NCBI GenBank assembly: GCA_016710745.1
Contig: JADJVB010000013.1
Location: 1 to 64,000 of the forward strand
Reading direction: 5' to 3'
Length of the DNA stretch: 64,000 nucleotides
DNA from: Chitinophagaceae bacterium
GTDB lineage: Bacteria; Bacteroidota; Bacteroidia; Chitinophagales; Chitinophagaceae
A program made the translations under genes and the position numbers. The notes beneath the pieces are model-generated. The model had not been told where the DNA came from. It was given only the letters and a program-made list of their open reading frames with translations, and did no database searches. This document shows, in pieces, positions 37,605-46,107 of the stretch. The stretch's first letter is position 1. Every line of letters begins with the position of its first letter.

Positions 37605-38936
37605 TCACACAGTCCCGTTGGTAACGGGGCTGTTTTTTATTTTTGCCGCCCTGTCCTGAATTAAAAACAGGGCGATCAGGTAAAAAGGCATGCAAGGAAT
37701 TTTATAGCGTACCAGGGTGCCAAAGTTTGCTGTGGTTGCTCCCACAAACAAGGCAAAGAGCAGCGCAAATAAGATACAATACATGATCACCGGGTCTTTT
37801 ACAATCGACTGTACAAAAAGCACGGGTCCGGCCTTGTAAAAAACAAGCAACGTGAAGATCATAAAAGCCAGGCTTTCAAATGAGGATAACAAGGTGGATA
37901 TTTTTTTCGACTCCCATAGAAACGGCCGGTATAAGGTAGCAATAATGGCCGCTGGGGCTATTTTTATCAGGCTGGCCGTTGACCCGTCAAAAACAACGCC
38001 CAGCGAAAAGTTGGAGCCGGCTCCTTCCTGTGCCGCATAGGCATTTTGGAAATGAGTAATATTTTTAACGATACTATCGCCTCCATAATCGGTGAGCGAC
38101 TCAGATAGCTTTGCCATAACCGTAGTAAACATGCTAACCGAAACTGTAATGAGTAATAATACAAAAACAACACGTATCGCCCTGCTTCTAAAAAGAGTCA
38201 GGTTTTTTAAAGCCAGGTAAAAAATAAAAAATGGCACATACGAAATAAGAATATATACTTTAACCACATAAAGCAGGTACCCCGCCAGCATGATAATAAC
38301 GGTATTGGCAACCAGTCTTTTCTTTTTATAAAAGATATCATAGAGCGAATAACTGATCCAGCCTATGGCGCCTATACAAAGCGGATCTTTCAAAATACCC
38401 GAACTCCAAAAAACAAAAGTGGGTAAATACAATATGGCAATAGCAAACTGTTTATGTAAATGCGGATATTGTTCATAAAAAAACCGATATAGTCTCCATA
38501 CTCCCGAAAAGGAGATCAAAGAAAAGAAAAGGTTAAGAATTAGATATCGGTGCATAGCCAAAAATGACAATACTGCTGTGATGCGTACAACCATATAGTT
38601 ATTCTCGGCACGCAAATAACCGAGGTTATTTTCACCCGCTAATAAGGTCTGGTCAAAATCAACACTGGGAAGATAAAGCCATTTAATATGAGAAAAATCG
38701 GTAAGTATCAGGCGGGCGATATTTGACCCTTCGGTATAATATAAAATAAAGGAATCGCCGGGCGATAACACGGTATTAAAAATCGTGAATGGGATCACGG
38801 CAATCACTTTTATCCAAAATCCCTGTTTATGATAGTATTTAAGCAGCGGGTCGGTATACATTTTTCGCCTGGCGCTGAAAATAAAATAAAACAAAGCAAC
38901 ATAAAAGGGAAATAATATAAGATCTAAAAAACCCAT
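37605..38936 (-). CDS. Polytopic membrane protein, paralogue B; candidate O-antigen/EPS polymerase
   Basis: A 443-residue protein with about ten to twelve hydrophobic segments, minus strand inside an otherwise plus-strand locus. It shares with the 25110-26453 protein the N-terminal D-x-x-LFPFY start, SPGDSFILYY, FVFWSSGILKDPLCIGAIGW, YRPFLWESKKISTLLSSFES and FALFVGATTANFGTLVRYKI followed by MPFYLIAL. A long non-membrane loop lies about residues 270-320. No known family can be named. Position and topology suggest a Wzy-like polymerase or a polysaccharide ligase. The 151-base gap after its start is divergent and should hold promoters for both sides. Confidence 0.65.
   Translation of the reverse strand: MGFLDLILFPFYVALFYFIFSARRKMYTDPLLKYYHKQGFWIKVIAVIPFTIFNTVLSPGDSFILYYTEGSNIARLILTDFSHIKWLYLPSVDFDQTLLAGENNLGYLRAENNYMVVRITAVLSFLAMHRYLILNLFFSLISFSGVWRLYRFFYEQYPHLHKQFAIAILYLPTFVFWSSGILKDPLCIGAIGWISYSLYDIFYKKKRLVANTVIIMLAGYLLYVVKVYILISYVPFFIFYLALKNLTLFRSRAIRVVFVLLLITVSVSMFTTVMAKLSESLTDYGGDSIVKNITHFQNAYAAQEGAGSNFSLGVVFDGSTASLIKIAPAAIIATLYRPFLWESKKISTLLSSFESLAFMIFTLLVFYKAGPVLFVQSIVKDPVIMYCILFALLFALFVGATTANFGTLVRYKIPCMPFYLIALFLIQDRAAKIKNSPVTNGTV
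37610..37638 (+). terminator. Rho-independent terminator hairpin with T tract
   Basis: CAGTCCCGTT (37610-37619), loop GGT, AACGGGGCTG (37623-37632) form a ten-pair stem with one G-U pair, followed by TTTTTTATTTTT. It lies 33 bases after the GT2 stop and would end plus-strand transcription. It is also the last coding stretch of the convergent minus-strand gene (its residues SPVTNGTV), so the hairpin is under two constraints. Confidence 0.75.
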
Positions 38937-39087
38937 TCTTGCTTTTAATTTTTAATGGAAGGAGGCAAAAGCCGTTCTGCTGTACATTCAAAAGTATTGT
39001 AAAAATTCTAACCGTCTTTTAATAATATGAGGTTATTTTTGAATGGTCGTAATTTAAATAAGCAGCCAACAGCTATCGATGTAAACT

Positions 39088-40257
39088 TTGCCAGGGCAGA
39101 TCAACCATAAAAAATTAATTCGGATTACCACAGTACCCATGGCGCTGCGCTATCTATTGCCCGGGCAAATGCGGTATATGGCCTCCCATGGTTTTGATGT
39201 GCTGATGATCAGTGCCGACGGAAAAGAACTTGCAGCAGTGAAGGAAAATGAACAGTGCAGACATATCATTGTGCCGATGACAAGAAGGATAACTCCGTTG
39301 CAGGATCTAAAATGTTTGGTCAGGCTCATCCGTATTTTCAGAAAAGAAAAACCTGATATTGTACATACACACACGCCAAAAGCGGGTTTGTTGGGTATGC
39401 TGGCCGCCAGGTTTTGTGGAGTGAAAATAAGAATTCACACCGTTGCCGGATTGCCCATGATGGTAGAAACCGGAGGCAAATACCAGGTATTGAAATTTAT
39501 TGAGCGGGTTACTTATGCTGCGGCCGGCCAGGTTTGGCCCAATAGTCATTCTTTAATGAAATTCATCGTTGATCATAAACTTTGCCGGTCGGCAAAACTT
39601 CGGGTGATCGCCAAAGGATCAACAAACGGGATCAATATCAGCCGGTTCAGCGCCGATGTGCTGGATGCCGATAAGCTTTCAGAAATTAAAGATTTGCTTA
39701 ATTATAACCACGAAAATACTTACCTGCTTTGTATCGGCAGACTGGTAATGGATAAGGGTATTGTTGAACTGGTTGCAGCATTTTCGGATTTATATAAACA
39801 CAATAACAAATTAAAACTGGTATTGGCCGGCGAATACGAACCGGAATTAGATCCCTTGCCGGTTGAAACGTTGCATGCCATTGAAAGCCACCCCGGCATT
39901 ATACCGGTTGGCTGGACCGGCAGCGTTGAATATTACCTGCAACTCTGCCATATTTTTGTATTTCCTTCGCATCGGGAAGGATTTCCCAATGTGCTTTTGC
40001 AGGCGGGTGCCATGGGCTTACCGGTTATTTGCAGCCGGATCGCCGGCAATATTGATATTGTAACCGATAACGAAACAGGATTAATTTTTGAAGCAGGCAA
40101 CCAGCAACAGGTAATACAATGTATTGAAAAAGCATTGGCTGCGCCGGGCAACCTGCAATTGATGGCAGAAAAATTACAACTGGAGATCAGGAGCCATTAC
40201 CGGCAGGAAAATATATGGGAAAATATGCTGGAGGCATACAAAACCTTATTACATTAA
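39088..40257 (+). CDS. GT4 family glycosyltransferase
   Basis: Retaining GT-B enzyme of up to 389 residues from the TTG at 39088; the first in-frame ATG is at 39139 and would cut the conserved KKLIRITTVP start, so TTG is preferred. DIVHTHTPKAGLLGMLAAR and IHTVAGLPMMVETGGKYQVL are typical of the group that adds the second sugar on an undecaprenyl-PP-linked amino sugar (PglA/WbpY-like region). YLLCIGRLVMDKGIVELVAAF and REGFPNVLLQAGAMGLP form the donor site. The three genes of the bacillosamine-like module follow downstream. Confidence 0.85.
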   Translation: MPGQINHKKLIRITTVPMALRYLLPGQMRYMASHGFDVLMISADGKELAAVKENEQCRHIIVPMTRRITPLQDLKCLVRLIRIFRKEKPDIVHTHTPKAGLLGMLAARFCGVKIRIHTVAGLPMMVETGGKYQVLKFIERVTYAAAGQVWPNSHSLMKFIVDHKLCRSAKLRVIAKGSTNGINISRFSADVLDADKLSEIKDLLNYNHENTYLLCIGRLVMDKGIVELVAAFSDLYKHNNKLKLVLAGEYEPELDPLPVETLHAIESHPGIIPVGWTGSVEYYLQLCHIFVFPSHREGFPNVLLQAGAMGLPVICSRIAGNIDIVTDNETGLIFEAGNQQQVIQCIEKALAAPGNLQLMAEKLQLEIRSHYRQENIWENMLEAYKTLLH

Positions 40258-40275
40258 ACAATAAACCAAACAACG

Positions 40276-40881
40276 ATGATTTTAATCGGATACAGCGGAC
40301 ATGCATTTGTGGTATATGGCATCGTGCAGGCAGCCGGAAAACAGGTTACAGGGTATTGTGATGTGGTTGAGAAGGCCTACAACCCTTTTCAATTACCCTG
40401 GTATGGTGCCGAAAATTCGGAGAAAGCCATAGAGGCCATGAGAAAATATGGTTTTTTTATTGCTGTAGGCGATAACCTGTTGCGGAGAAAAATTTATGAT
40501 AACCTGAAGGCAGGCGATCTGATACCCGGCAATGCCATTCACCCGGCGGCCATGATCGACAATAGTGCAACAATTGCTGCCGCCGGCGTTATGGTTGCCG
40601 CCCAGGCGGTTATTAACCCCCTGGCGGTAATTGGTACCGGTGTTATTTGTAATACAGCCTGTATCATTGAACATGAATGTGTTGTTGGTGATTTTGCCCA
40701 TATTGGTCCGGGTGCCGTGTTATGTGGTAATGTAAAGATCGGAGCGGGTAGTTTTGTTGGGGCCAATGCCGTCATTAAACAAGGGATAACTGTAGGCAAA
40801 AATACGATGATAGGAGCCGGTGCCGTGGTGGTAAAAAATGTACCCGATGATGCTACCGTGGTGGGTGTACCTGCAAAATAA
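40276..40881 (+). CDS. PglD/NeuD-like sugar O/N-acetyltransferase
   Basis: A 201-residue left-handed beta-helix protein with the short Rossmann-like N-terminal domain of the PglD/NeuD group (MILIGYSGHAFVVYGIVQAAG; WYGAENSEKAIEAM). Hexapeptide repeats run from about residue 90 (IHPAAMIDNSATIAAAGVMV, IIEHECVVGDFAHIGPGAVLCG, VGKNTMIGAGAVVVKNVPD). His136, in the IEHECVVGDFAH stretch, is a candidate base. In PglD this domain acetylates the 4-amino group of UDP-4-amino-sugar. The LegC-like aminotransferase at 43145 and PglC-like transferase at 44340 support the same use here. Confidence 0.85.
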   Translation: MILIGYSGHAFVVYGIVQAAGKQVTGYCDVVEKAYNPFQLPWYGAENSEKAIEAMRKYGFFIAVGDNLLRRKIYDNLKAGDLIPGNAIHPAAMIDNSATIAAAGVMVAAQAVINPLAVIGTGVICNTACIIEHECVVGDFAHIGPGAVLCGNVKIGAGSFVGANAVIKQGITVGKNTMIGAGAVVVKNVPDDATVVGVPAK

Positions 40882-40930
40882 ATGACCGGTTTTATCGTTT
40901 TAGGGCTGTAACCGCCAGATTTGTATTCCT

Positions 40931-40938
40931 TACCTTTG
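40931..40938 (+). promoter_or_regulatory. Bacteroidetes-type -7 box TACCTTTG
   Basis: TACCTTTG matches the TAnnTTTG consensus of the Bacteroidetes primary sigma factor and lies 24 bases before the ATG of the epimerase at 40962. A weak -33 counterpart (TTTTA) occurs around 40904. The 80-base gap suits a separate promoter. Confidence 0.5.
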
Positions 40939-40961
40939 CATCGAAAAATAATTAGAAAAAT

Positions 40962-41933
40962 ATGAAAGTATTAGTTACAGGAGGTGCAGGGTATATTGGC
41001 TCCGTTTTAGTGAGGCAATTATTACAAAAAGGTTACCAGGTAAGGGCGCTCGATTCTTTAAAATTTGGTGGTGATGCATTGTATGACGTTATGCTGAATC
41101 CCAATTTTGAATTTATAAAAGGAGATGTGCGTAATGGGGATGATGTTGATAAAGCGTTGGTTGGTATCGACGCTATTGCCCATTTGGCCGCTATAGTTGG
41201 CGACCCCGCCTGTAAAAAATTCAGTGAAGAAGCTAATGAAACCAACTGGGATGGTGCTGTTAATTTATTCAATAAGGCCGAAGCGGCCGGCGTTAAACGT
41301 TTTGTTTTTGCCAGTACCTGCAGCAATTATGGTAAAATGCCAGATCCTGATTCTTTTGTAACCGAAACCTCTCCCCTGAACCCGGTTTCACTGTATGCCG
41401 AACTGAAAGTAAAATTTGAAACCTATTTGCTTGAAGAAAAAAAAGACAGCCCGATGTGCAGTACAGCGCTCAGGTTTAGTACGGTGTATGGTTTTTCGCC
41501 CAGGATACGTTTTGATTTAACCGTGAATGAATTTACCCGTAATGCAGCCGTTCACGGCGAGCAGGAAATATGGGGGCAACAGTTCTGGAGGCCCTATTGC
41601 CATGTTGATGACCTGGCCCGATCCATGGTTTTGGTAATGGAAAGCCCGGTTGAAAAAGTAAAAGCCAATGTGTTTAATGTGGGCAGTACCGAAGAAAATT
41701 ACAACAAGGGTATGATCATCAGGGAAGTTTGTAAAGTAGTGCCTGATGTAAACGTGATCTATGTGGAAAGCAATGAGGATCCGAGAGACTACCGGGTGAA
41801 TTTTGATAAAATAAAAAATGAACTGGGCTTTACCATCACCAAAACCGTTCCGGATGGGGTTAAAGAAATTTACACGCTTTTAAAGACCGGGATTGTTACC
41901 GATTCTTTTGCACAGAAATTTAGAAATATATAA
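40962..41933 (+). CDS. NAD-dependent epimerase/dehydratase
   Basis: Extended short-chain dehydrogenase of 323 residues. VTGGAGYIGSVLVRQLL is the NAD loop, LDSLKFGG carries the acidic ribose-binding residue, ASTCSNYG the active-site serine/threonine region, and YAELKVKFE the catalytic Tyr-x3-Lys. Towards the C terminus QQFWRPYCHVDDLARSM replaces the usual RDYTYVDD motif. It belongs to a GDP/dTDP-sugar epimerase-reductase-like group; the exact step cannot be told from sequence. It sits between the PglD-like gene and an acyltransferase. Confidence 0.8.
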   Translation: MKVLVTGGAGYIGSVLVRQLLQKGYQVRALDSLKFGGDALYDVMLNPNFEFIKGDVRNGDDVDKALVGIDAIAHLAAIVGDPACKKFSEEANETNWDGAVNLFNKAEAAGVKRFVFASTCSNYGKMPDPDSFVTETSPLNPVSLYAELKVKFETYLLEEKKDSPMCSTALRFSTVYGFSPRIRFDLTVNEFTRNAAVHGEQEIWGQQFWRPYCHVDDLARSMVLVMESPVEKVKANVFNVGSTEENYNKGMIIREVCKVVPDVNVIYVESNEDPRDYRVNFDKIKNELGFTITKTVPDGVKEIYTLLKTGIVTDSFAQKFRNI

Positions 41934-41975
41934 GGTCCAATTTCTAACATAAATTCAGGGCTACTCCGGCTATTC

Positions 41976-43061
41976 ATGAAACCAGGCTTAACCAACATCA
42001 GGTATTTGCATATTGTGCGTGGCTTAGCTGCCTTACTGGTTGTTTTTTTTCATGCAAAATATGTTTTTTGGGTAGGCGGTAAAATTTATATGGATGAGAT
42101 TGGTCTTCATTCTATAACCGACTATTTTCTTTTTTCGCTCGATATGCTGAGTTCGTGTGGAAAAGAATGTGTTATTGTGTTTTTCATTCTGTCGGCCTTT
42201 GTAATCAGGCACACAGCCGATCGGTATAATAACCAATGGATGGAATTTTATAAGATCAGGATCATCAGGATCTACCTTCCGTTTTTATTTTCACTGATAT
42301 TCTCTGTAGCCATTCTTTATGCCTGTGTTAATTTAAACCCGCTGATCAATACAAATAGTTTTAGAGAGTATAACGCGAGGTTATTTACTGCCTACAATGA
42401 GTTTTCATGGCGCCAGGTATTAAAGACAATTATTTTTTTGGAGAAAGGAGAATTCTCGGGAGCCAATTATGCGTATTGGTCGCTGGGGCATGAGCTCATT
42501 TTTTATTTTTTGTTCCCGGTTTACTTCTGGTTAACCAGGAAAGGCCTGGTTATTTTTTCCATAGTTTCGACCGCTTTGTTTTTAATTACTTCCCTCCACC
42601 TGTTTTATTATCAACTCTTTTTTGTTGGCGGTATCTTTTTGTACGATTATTTTAAGAACTATTCCACCGGGCCGATCCTGAAAAATAAATTGATCTACGC
42701 GGCTTTGCTTATCGGTTTTTTTATTGCGGTAAACCTGTCGAACAAAATGATTTCCGAAAAATTTTCAGATTTAGTTACCTTGATTTTTTCGTTTTTTATT
42801 TTTGATTATGTATTGTATTTCGTAAAAAATAAAAATAAATGGCTGATGAAACTTGGTGATATCAGTTATACCTTGTACCTGAACCATTTACCCGTTCTGT
42901 TATTAGGCTATTGTTTGGTAACCTTGTATACCGGTAAACTGGTATTCTATAGCCGTGTTCCCTATTATGCCGGAGTTTTGTTCGCGCTATTGCTGGCGGT
43001 TCCTTTGTACTATATGGCCGAAAAGCCATCTATAGCATTTCTCAAAAAGCTGAGAAAATAG
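41976..43061 (+). CDS. Acyltransferase-3 family (OafA-like) membrane O-acyltransferase
   Basis: A 361-residue polytopic protein with about ten hydrophobic segments. RYLHIVRGLAALLVVFFHAKYVFW contains the family's R-G-x-A and F-H-x motifs with the probable catalytic histidine. ECVIVFFILSAFVIRHT and YWSLGHELIFYFLFPVYFW (the S-L-x-x-E box) follow. Such enzymes O-acetylate lipid-linked or surface glycans. It is the second acylation system in the locus after the MBOAT/SGNH pair. Confidence 0.88.
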   Translation: MKPGLTNIRYLHIVRGLAALLVVFFHAKYVFWVGGKIYMDEIGLHSITDYFLFSLDMLSSCGKECVIVFFILSAFVIRHTADRYNNQWMEFYKIRIIRIYLPFLFSLIFSVAILYACVNLNPLINTNSFREYNARLFTAYNEFSWRQVLKTIIFLEKGEFSGANYAYWSLGHELIFYFLFPVYFWLTRKGLVIFSIVSTALFLITSLHLFYYQLFFVGGIFLYDYFKNYSTGPILKNKLIYAALLIGFFIAVNLSNKMISEKFSDLVTLIFSFFIFDYVLYFVKNKNKWLMKLGDISYTLYLNHLPVLLLGYCLVTLYTGKLVFYSRVPYYAGVLFALLLAVPLYYMAEKPSIAFLKKLRK

Positions 43062-43144
43062 TTCGGGGTTCAGCAGTCTAGTTGTTTTTTGATAGGTTTG
43101 TATATCATTAATGGATTTTTTAATCTTTGATCTTAATAAAATTT

Positions 43145-44275
43145 ATGCTGTTATTAAGTGGACCCAACATGGCCGGCAACGAATGGAAATATGTGAAAGA
43201 CTGTTTAGACACAGGCTGGGTAAGCAGCGTGGGCGCTTATGTTGACCGGTTTGAAGAAATGAGCGCCGAATTTGCCGGCACCAAATATGCTGTTGCAACC
43301 AGCAGTGGTACCACGGCGTTACATATTTGTCTGGTGATGATGGGTGTTACTGCCGATGACTATGTAATTGCACCCAACATCACTTTTATTGCCACTTGTA
43401 ATTCCATCAAATACACGGGTGCCGATCCCATTTTAATTGACACCCATCCGGGTACCTGGCAAATGGACCTGGATTTGCTGGAACAGTTTTTTACCGAAGA
43501 AACCGAACAGCGCAACGGCGTTTGCTATCATAAAAAAGACGGTCGCAGGATCCCGGTTTTAATGCCGGTGCATGTATTGGGAAATATGTGTGATATGGAC
43601 CGGCTGATGGCACTTGCCGGTAAAAATGGGGTGACCGTTATTGAAGACAGTACCGAAGCCCTTGGATCTTATTACAAAGGCAAACATGCGGGAAGTTTTG
43701 GATTAATGGGAACCTTCAGCTATAACGGAAACAAAATTATCACAACAGGTGGCGGAGGAATGATCGTTACCAACGATGAAGCACTGGCTAAAAGAGCTAA
43801 GCATCTTACCACACAGGCAAAAAGCGATCCTTTTGAATATATGCATGATGCTATTGGTTATAACTACAGATTGGTTAATGTGGCTGCAGCCATGGGTGTT
43901 GCCCAGATGGAACAACTGCCGGGTTTTATCAAACGCAAACAGGAAGTAATGGCTTTTTATAAGAATGAACTGGCTGCTGTAGGCGATATCAAATTTCAAC
44001 AGATAAGTGAAGCGGTGAATCCTAATTGCTGGTTGCCCACCATCATGACGGATAAGCAAAAAGACCTGTTGACCATACTGAATGATAATAAAATGCAGAG
44101 CCGCCCGTTTTGGGTACCCATGAATCAGCTGCCGATGTTTACCGGAAATATTTTTTACAACAAAAACAACCAGTCGGATTTTGTTTACCGGCATTGCCTG
44201 AGCATCCCCTGTTCTACAAATATTACAGATGAAGATTTGAAGGCAGTTTGTGATAAAATAAAGGAGGTTTTTTAG
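43145..44275 (+). CDS. LegC-like sugar-nucleotide aminotransferase (DegT/DnrJ family)
   Basis: PLP-dependent aminotransferase of 376 residues from the ATG at 43145; an in-frame upstream codon at 43127 would add six unconserved residues. SGPNMAGNEWKYVKDCLDTGWVSSVG matches the LegC/PglE-type start. SSGTTALHICLVMMG, IEDSTEALGS and TFSYNGNKIITTGGGGM (Lys197, aldimine) are the PLP motifs. The expected reaction is 4-amination of a UDP-4-keto-6-deoxy-HexNAc. The matching 4,6-dehydratase (PglF-like) is not in the window. The PglD-like acetyltransferase and PglC-like transferase neighbours fit. Confidence 0.88.
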   Translation: MLLLSGPNMAGNEWKYVKDCLDTGWVSSVGAYVDRFEEMSAEFAGTKYAVATSSGTTALHICLVMMGVTADDYVIAPNITFIATCNSIKYTGADPILIDTHPGTWQMDLDLLEQFFTEETEQRNGVCYHKKDGRRIPVLMPVHVLGNMCDMDRLMALAGKNGVTVIEDSTEALGSYYKGKHAGSFGLMGTFSYNGNKIITTGGGGMIVTNDEALAKRAKHLTTQAKSDPFEYMHDAIGYNYRLVNVAAAMGVAQMEQLPGFIKRKQEVMAFYKNELAAVGDIKFQQISEAVNPNCWLPTIMTDKQKDLLTILNDNKMQSRPFWVPMNQLPMFTGNIFYNKNNQSDFVYRHCLSIPCSTNITDEDLKAVCDKIKEVF

Positions 44276-44339
44276 AAAGGTGCTGGATGCTGGATACTGG
44301 ATGCTGCAAATCCAACACCCGGCAAAGAACAACAACCAT

Positions 44340-44996
44340 ATGTATAGAATTCTAAAAAGAATAATCGATATCCTCATAGCAACCCTTGCCCTGGTGCTCT
44401 TATCTCCTTTGCTCATTCCTTCTATGATCATCCTGTTGCTGACCGGCGAGCACGAGGTATTTTATTTACAAAAAAGAATAGGATATAAAAACAACCTGTT
44501 CAATATCTGGAAATTTGCCACCATGGCAAAAAACAGTCCGAATATGGGCACCGGAGAAATTACCCTGCGTAATGATCCCCGGGTTACGCCATTTGGAAAA
44601 ATACTGCGGATGACCAAAATAAATGAGTTGCCGCAGATCATCAATGTTTTTACGGGTGATATGAGTATTGTTGGCCCCCGGCCCTTGATGGAGGTGAGTT
44701 TTAAATTGTACCCGGAAGAAGTACAACAGGTTATTTATAATAGCAAACCCGGTATGACCGGGATCGGTTCACTCATTTTCAGGGATGAGGAAAAAATGGT
44801 ATCCGATGCCGAGGATCCCAAAGCCATGTATGCGGCCATTTATCCGTACAAGGGTGCGCTTGAACTCTGGTATCAAAAAAAAGCATCGTTGTACACTGAT
44901 CTGATGATCATCTTTTTAACAGGCTGGTCTATTTTGTTTCCAAAAAATCAGCTCACCCTAAAGATCTTTCCTGATCTTCCGCCGCGTCCATTCTGA
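44340..44996 (+). CDS. PglC-like initiating phosphoglycosyl transferase
   Basis: Monotopic phosphoglycosyl transferase of 218 residues that would load the first sugar phosphate onto undecaprenyl phosphate. An N-terminal re-entrant hydrophobic helix (residues 5-35) is followed by YLQKRIGYKNNLFNIWKFATM, LRNDPRVTPFGKILRMTKINELPQ and GDMSIVGPRPL. The catalytic dyad normally read as Asp-Glu in xDELPQ is Asn95-Glu96 here. An in-frame GTG at 44280 would add residues encoded by a GATGCTGGA-type repeat, so the ATG at 44340 is preferred. Last gene of the polysaccharide locus; its position agrees with the bacillosamine-like module. Confidence 0.85.
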   Translation: MYRILKRIIDILIATLALVLLSPLLIPSMIILLLTGEHEVFYLQKRIGYKNNLFNIWKFATMAKNSPNMGTGEITLRNDPRVTPFGKILRMTKINELPQIINVFTGDMSIVGPRPLMEVSFKLYPEEVQQVIYNSKPGMTGIGSLIFRDEEKMVSDAEDPKAMYAAIYPYKGALELWYQKKASLYTDLMIIFLTGWSILFPKNQLTLKIFPDLPPRPF

Positions 44997-45083
44997 TTTA
45001 AAAGTTAGATTTGTGAAACATTTCCCGGCCGGCGTTAAACAAATGGGTTTTTATTTTGTTTGGATGCAGGAAAAACACATGCA

Positions 45084-45962
45084 ATGGACTCATTTACAAT
45101 AAAGGACCTCGAAAATTTATCCGGTATTAAGGCCCATACCATTCGTATATGGGAACAACGCTATTCCTTTTTGAAGCCTCATCGAACCGATACCAATATT
45201 CGGTTTTACAGTAACGAGGAGTTAAAGAAATTGCTGAACGTAGCTCTCCTGAATAAATACGGGTTTAAAATTTCGCATATTGATAAAATGAATGAGGAGG
45301 ATATCAACGAAAAAATACTCTCCCTTAACCATTTGGAAGCCCAGCAGGAAAGAATTGTGAATACCCTGATCAAGAATATGGTTGACCTGGATATCGAAAA
45401 TTTTGAAACAGTGCTGGATGAATTTATCGAACTGAAGGGTATTGAAAAAGCCATCTCGCAGATCGTTTTTCCGTTTCTTGAAAAAATTGGAATACTTTGG
45501 TTAACCAATCATATTAACCCTGCCCAGGAACACCTGGTGACAAATATTATACGGCAAAAACTGATGGTTGGTATTGACCAGGTGCGGTGTAGTATAAGAT
45601 CAGATAAATCGGTACTGCTCTTTTTGCCTGAAGCCGAATACCACGAATTGAGTCTGTTGTTTATGAATTTTATGCTCAGGTCGAAAGGAGTTAAAACCAT
45701 TTACCTGGGCTGTAGCATTCCGTTAAAAGATGTGGTTTACCTGACCAATCTGAAGAAGCCAGACTATATCTACACGCATTTAACGAGCGCTGGTGGCAGG
45801 TTCAACCTGGATAAATTCATCAGTTCGCTGGCGCAGCTGTTTCCCACCACGCCTGTAATTATATCCGGGCAGTTAACCAATTCCTACGAAAAAAAGTTGC
45901 CGGCGCCGTTAACTTTCAAAAGATCCTACCCCGAAGTGATGGATTTTCTGGCTCAATTTTAA
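45084..45962 (+). CDS. CarH-like MerR-family regulator with cobalamin-binding domain
   Basis: A 292-residue regulator from the ATG at 45084; an upstream TTG at 45060 would add eight residues. Residues 3-70 form a MerR winged helix (FTIKDLENLSGIKAHTIRIWEQRY). Residues 85-165 form the helical bundle with Trp139-x9-Glu149-His150, the CarH motif that caps adenosylcobalamin. Residues 175-290 form the Rossmann domain with EYHELSLL, whose His187 fits the axial cobalt ligand. CarH proteins repress carotenoid genes in the dark and release DNA when light splits the B12 Co-C bond. The neighbouring sigma factor and crt genes strongly support that role here. Light response is inferred, not shown. Confidence 0.85.
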   Translation: MDSFTIKDLENLSGIKAHTIRIWEQRYSFLKPHRTDTNIRFYSNEELKKLLNVALLNKYGFKISHIDKMNEEDINEKILSLNHLEAQQERIVNTLIKNMVDLDIENFETVLDEFIELKGIEKAISQIVFPFLEKIGILWLTNHINPAQEHLVTNIIRQKLMVGIDQVRCSIRSDKSVLLFLPEAEYHELSLLFMNFMLRSKGVKTIYLGCSIPLKDVVYLTNLKKPDYIYTHLTSAGGRFNLDKFISSLAQLFPTTPVIISGQLTNSYEKKLPAPLTFKRSYPEVMDFLAQF

Positions 45963-46038
45963 ATTTTCCAATTTACCGGCTATTTTAGTTCTCAGATAAA
46001 CCATTGGTTTTCAGAGTGTTTAATTAATTTAAAAAATA

Positions 46039-46099
46039 GTTAAACAAAAATGATTCATTTCTCGTTTTATTGTTTAACTTTACATTCAAATTGTTAAAC
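46039..46099. promoter_or_regulatory. Three GTTAAAC/GTTTAAC half-sites upstream of the sigma-factor gene
   Basis: GTTAAAC at 46039-46045, its complement GTTTAAC at 46072-46078 and GTTAAAC again at 46093-46099 lie in the 145-base gap before the sigma gene at 46108. A fourth copy is at 45035-45041, just before the CarH-like gene. Copies in both gaps of the regulatory pair, with alternating orientation, suggest operator sites for the CarH-like protein, which would bind as a tetramer. The binding protein is inferred. Confidence 0.5.
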
Positions 46100-46107
46100 A
46101 CTATACC

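Noticed and set aside
44280..44339. N-terminal extension of the PglC-like protein
   Set aside because: The added residues are encoded by a CTGGATGCTGGATACTGG-type repeat and precede the normal family start at 44340.
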